A stretch of 8,175 bases of DNA, taken from Comamonadaceae bacterium (GTDB taxonomy: Bacteria > Pseudomonadota > Gammaproteobacteria > Burkholderiales > Burkholderiaceae_C). The position numbers and the translations under genes are program-made. This document shows positions 6,090 through 8,175 of this stretch, one piece after another. How positions within the stretch are numbered: the first letter of the stretch is position 1; every line of letters starts with the position of its first letter. The notes beneath the pieces are model-generated. The model was not told where the DNA came from. It saw only the letters and a program-made list of their open reading frames with translations, and ran no database searches. The DNA is taken from contig CANFZJ010000132.1 in assembly GCA_947451445.1 (NCBI GenBank), positions 1 to 8,175 on the forward strand. The letters run 5' to 3'.

Positions 6090-7763
6090 ATGCCCACCAC
6101 ACCCCTCGTCCTTGGCAGCCCCCGTTTTGCAGACCCCACATTAGCCGCCTTGGCCCAAGCGGATGGCGTTTTAGCCGCCTGGCAAGCGGCCATCGCCCAA
6201 GACCCCGCCAACCCCGCCACCGCCGCGCTGCAGGCTACGGGCGACTTTGCGGTGGGCGTGCAAGAGGCCTCGGGCCGCACATTTTTGGCGGTGGACCGCT
6301 TCGCCATCCGCAGCCTGTGCTACCGGGTGGTGGATGGCCAGCTGCGCTTTGCGGCCCGCGCCGACGCGCTGGCCGATAGCGCGGAGATCGACCCGCAGGC
6401 CATCTTCGACTACCTGTACTTCCACGCCATTCCCTCGCCGCGCACCATCTTCAAAGGTGTGTTCCGCCTGCCGCCGGGCCACTACGCGCTGTTTGACAAT
6501 GGTAAGTTGACCATCGCCCCGTACTGGGTTCCCACGTTTGAAGAACCCCGCAGCGCCGACTTCGGCAGCCTGCGCGATGAATTCCGTGGCCTGCTGAAAA
6601 ATGCCGTGGCGGGGCAACTGGACGGCGGCAAAGCGGCCTGCTTTTTGAGCGGCGGCACCGACAGCTCCACCGTGGCAGGCATGCTGAGCGACATCAGCGG
6701 TCAAAAAGCGGCCACCTACTCCATCGGCTTTGACGCCGAAGGCTACGACGAGATGGAATACGCCCGCCTCGCCGCCAAACACTTCAAAACCGAGCACCAC
6801 GAGTACTACGTCACCCCCGAAGACCTGGTGCGCAGCATTGCCGACGTGGCAGCCAGCTACGACCAGCCGTTTGGCAACTCGTCCGCCCTGCCCTCGTACT
6901 ACTGCGCCCGCTTTGCCAAAAACGACGGCGTGACCAAGATTTTGGCCGGTGACGGCGGCGACGAGCTGTTCGGCGGCAACAGCCGCTACGCCAAGCAGCG
7001 CGTGTTTGGCTGGTACAACGTGATCCCCGCGCCCCTGCGCAGCGGCCTGATGGAGCCCCTGCTGGAGCGCAGCCCGCTGGGCCGCCTGCCGGGCTTCAGC
7101 AAAGCCGCCAGCTATGTCGAACAAGCCAAAGTCCCCATGCCCGACCGCCTGCAGATGTACAACCTGCTGCTGCGTCTGGGTGTGAATGACGTACTGACCC
7201 CCGCCTTCTTGCAGCAAGTCAACATCCAAGGCCCGGCCGAGCAGCAGCGCGCCATCTGGACCCAGGCCCGCACCGACGACCAGGTCAACCGCACCCTGGC
7301 CTATGACTGGCGCTACACCCTGGCCGAAAGCGATCTGCCCAAAGTCTGCGGCACCACCCGGCTGGCCGGGCTGGGCGTGGGCTTCCCCATGCTGGACGAG
7401 GCACTGCTGGCCTTCTCGCTCAAGTTGCCCACTGAATACAAGCTCAAGGGCATGAAACTGCGCTGGTTCTTCAAAGAAGCGCTGCGCGGCTTTTTGCCCG
7501 ACGAGATTCTGGTCAAAAAGAAACAAGGCTTCGGCCTGCCCTTCGGCGTGTGGATGACCCGCCACGACGGCCTGAAAAAGGTGGCGGTAGACGCCCTGAA
7601 CAGCCTGGCCACCCGCAACATCGTGCGGCCCGAATTCATCCGCAGCCTGCTGACCGAGCGGCTGCAGGAGCACCCCGGCTACTACGGGGAAATGGTGTGG
7701 ATTTTGATGATGCTGGAGCAGTGGCTGCAGGTGCATGCGGCGGGGTACAAGATGCCCGCCTAA
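6090..7763 (+). CDS. Asparagine-synthetase-like ATP-dependent amide ligase with degenerate glutaminase domain
   Basis: Member of the AsnB/beta-lactam-synthetase superfamily, which adenylates a carboxylate and lets an amine attack it. The 557-residue protein starts MPTTPLVL, so Cys2, the glutaminase nucleophile, is absent. Only about 50 residues precede GDFAVGV, where AsnB has well over 100, so the NGEIYN half of the Ntn domain is also gone; the remainder keeps LAVDRFAIRSLCYR (67-79 region) and RLPPGHYAL (126-134). The synthetase domain is complete: PP-loop SGGTDSS (187-193), YDQPFGNSSALPSYY (257-271), GDGGDELFGG (287-296) and KKKQGFGLPFGVW (476-488). Where AsnB carries an ExRxPFLD motif, this has GVGFPMLD (429-436), losing the acid and the arginine. 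Ammonia-dependent or altered amide chemistry is the inference. The ATG at 6090 has no Shine-Dalgarno sequence; an upstream operon partner ends 36 bp away. A strong terminator follows. Confidence 0.87.
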   Translation: MPTTPLVLGSPRFADPTLAALAQADGVLAAWQAAIAQDPANPATAALQATGDFAVGVQEASGRTFLAVDRFAIRSLCYRVVDGQLRFAARADALADSAEIDPQAIFDYLYFHAIPSPRTIFKGVFRLPPGHYALFDNGKLTIAPYWVPTFEEPRSADFGSLRDEFRGLLKNAVAGQLDGGKAACFLSGGTDSSTVAGMLSDISGQKAATYSIGFDAEGYDEMEYARLAAKHFKTEHHEYYVTPEDLVRSIADVAASYDQPFGNSSALPSYYCARFAKNDGVTKILAGDGGDELFGGNSRYAKQRVFGWYNVIPAPLRSGLMEPLLERSPLGRLPGFSKAASYVEQAKVPMPDRLQMYNLLLRLGVNDVLTPAFLQQVNIQGPAEQQRAIWTQARTDDQVNRTLAYDWRYTLAESDLPKVCGTTRLAGLGVGFPMLDEALLAFSLKLPTEYKLKGMKLRWFFKEALRGFLPDEILVKKKQGFGLPFGVWMTRHDGLKKVAVDALNSLATRNIVRPEFIRSLLTERLQEHPGYYGEMVWILMMLEQWLQVHAAGYKMPA

Positions 7764-7803
7764 CTTTCAGCGTCAGGTTTGCTCTCTTTTTTGAAGTCAA
7801 AAT

Positions 7804-7850
7804 AAATAGCAGCTTGCGCAGGTAGTACCTGCGCAAGCCGCTATTTTTAT
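7804..7850. terminator. Bidirectional rho-independent terminator in a palindromic repeat
   Basis: Arms 7804-7824 and 7826-7846 pair over 21 bp with a single mismatch (A7811 against C7839) around one central base. The core is GCTTGCGCAGGTA / TACCTGCGCAAGC. The forward strand continues with TTTAT, and the arm begins with A-rich sequence that becomes a T-rich tail on the reverse strand. It lies between convergent genes (ligase stop at 7763, hisD stop at 7866), so it can end transcription in both directions. Its arm shares the TAGC-N5-GCGCAGGT core with the palindrome at 490-527. Confidence 0.85.
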
Positions 7851-7865
7851 GCCTGAAAAATGGGC

Positions 7866-8175
7866 TTAAACCGGGTCTAAGCGCATTTCTGCCGCCCGCG
7901 CGTGGGCCTGCAGGCCTTCGCCGTAGGCCAGCTCGGCGGCGATTTGGCCCAGCGTTTGGGCACCGGCTTGGCTGACTTCAATGATGCTGCTGCGCTTTTG
8001 GAAGTCGTAAACCCCCAGCGGGCTGGAGAAGCGGGCCGTACCGCTGGTGGGCAGCACGTGGTTGGGGCCGGCGCAGTAGTCGCCCAGACTCTCAGAGGTG
8101 TAAGCACCCAAAAAGATGGCTCCGGCGTGGCGCAGCAGGGGTTCCCAGCGGTGCGGGTCGGTGCTGCTGACCTCC
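7866..8175 (-). CDS. hisD: Histidinol dehydrogenase, C-terminal part (gene truncated by the window end)
   Basis: Catalyses the last two steps of histidine biosynthesis, oxidising L-histidinol to L-histidine with two NAD+, as a zinc-dependent cytoplasmic dimer. About 103 C-terminal codons are visible. They include the block FLGAYTSESLGDYCAGPNHV followed by LPTSG, where the histidine matches catalytic-region His367 of E. coli HisD, then FQKRSSIIEVSQAG, and the ending EGLQAHARAAEMRL, whose Glu and His match E. coli Glu414 and zinc ligand His419. The TTG at 8111 lies inside the conserved FLGAYTSE block and is an internal leucine, so the gene continues beyond base 8175. Stop codon TAA at 7868-7866. 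The next feature downstream is the bidirectional terminator, so hisD is the last gene of its transcript here; no hisC follows within the window. Confidence 0.97.
   Translation of the reverse strand, partial: EVSSTDPHRWEPLLRHAGAIFLGAYTSESLGDYCAGPNHVLPTSGTARFSSPLGVYDFQKRSSIIEVSQAGAQTLGQIAAELAYGEGLQAHARAAEMRLDPV

Noticed and set aside
6171..7736. A 521-codon reverse open frame opposite the AsnB-like gene
   Set aside because: His/Gln/Gly/Val-rich antisense shadow with no motif; the forward protein is clearly real along its whole length.
6055..7763. Lasso-peptide or beta-lactam biosynthetic cluster, suggested by the AsnB-like ligase
   Set aside because: No precursor peptide, McjB-like protease, RRE protein or carboxyethylarginine synthase gene is present in the window.
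6090..7763. Calling this gene asnB, a glutamine-dependent asparagine synthetase
   Set aside because: Cys2 and half of the glutaminase domain are missing and the ExRxPFLD region is changed, so a standard AsnB function is not supported.
1..8175. CRISPR array, tRNA, rRNA, insertion sequence or phage attachment site
   Set aside because: No regularly spaced repeats, cloverleaf-like segments, transposase or integrase coding regions were found, and the coding density leaves no room for them.

Overview
The window is about 8.2 kb of GC-rich, densely coding DNA. The housekeeping proteins (ArgH, HisD), a QseBC/PmrAB-type two-component pair and the short palindromes built on TAGC-N5-(G/C)CGCA all point to a betaproteobacterium of the Burkholderiales, most likely Comamonadaceae (a Rhodoferax, Polaromonas or Acidovorax relative). 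That placement is from general resemblance, not a database search.

Layout, left to right. (1) 1-485: the 3' end of argH, forward. (2) 592-2549: an OmpR-family response regulator and its membrane sensor kinase, forward, overlapping by ATGA. A direct repeat resembling a PmrA/QseB box lies just upstream, and a -10-like hexamer sits so close to the ATG that the message may be leaderless. (3) 2635-4868: two reverse genes, a GT4-like glycosyltransferase followed by a zinc-finger class I methyltransferase of a type found in surface-glycan clusters. (4) 4906-7763: two forward genes, an exported right-handed beta-helix protein and an asparagine-synthetase-like ligase. The two pairs diverge from a gap of only 37 bp. 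(5) 7804-7850: a near-perfect hairpin with a T-tract, a bidirectional terminator between the ligase gene and the convergent hisD. (6) 7866-8175: the 3' end of hisD, reverse.

The middle block (about 2.6-7.8 kb) reads as a small accessory module between conserved amino-acid biosynthesis genes. A glycosyltransferase, a methyltransferase, an exported beta-helix protein of polysaccharide-lyase shape and an amide-bond-forming enzyme fit the building or decoration of an exported glycan, but no substrate can be read from the sequence.

The most unusual protein is the AsnB-like ligase. It keeps both ATP-site motifs (SGGTDSS and GDGGDELFGG). It lacks Cys2 and the first half of the glutaminase domain, and a stretch that normally carries an ExRxPFLD motif reads GVGFPMLD. 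It is therefore unlikely to be a glutamine-dependent asparagine synthetase and may form a different amide. No CRISPR array, tRNA, rRNA, insertion sequence or phage gene was seen. No gene-free stretch exceeds 115 bases, apart from a methyltransferase start that could be placed 36 bases earlier or later.
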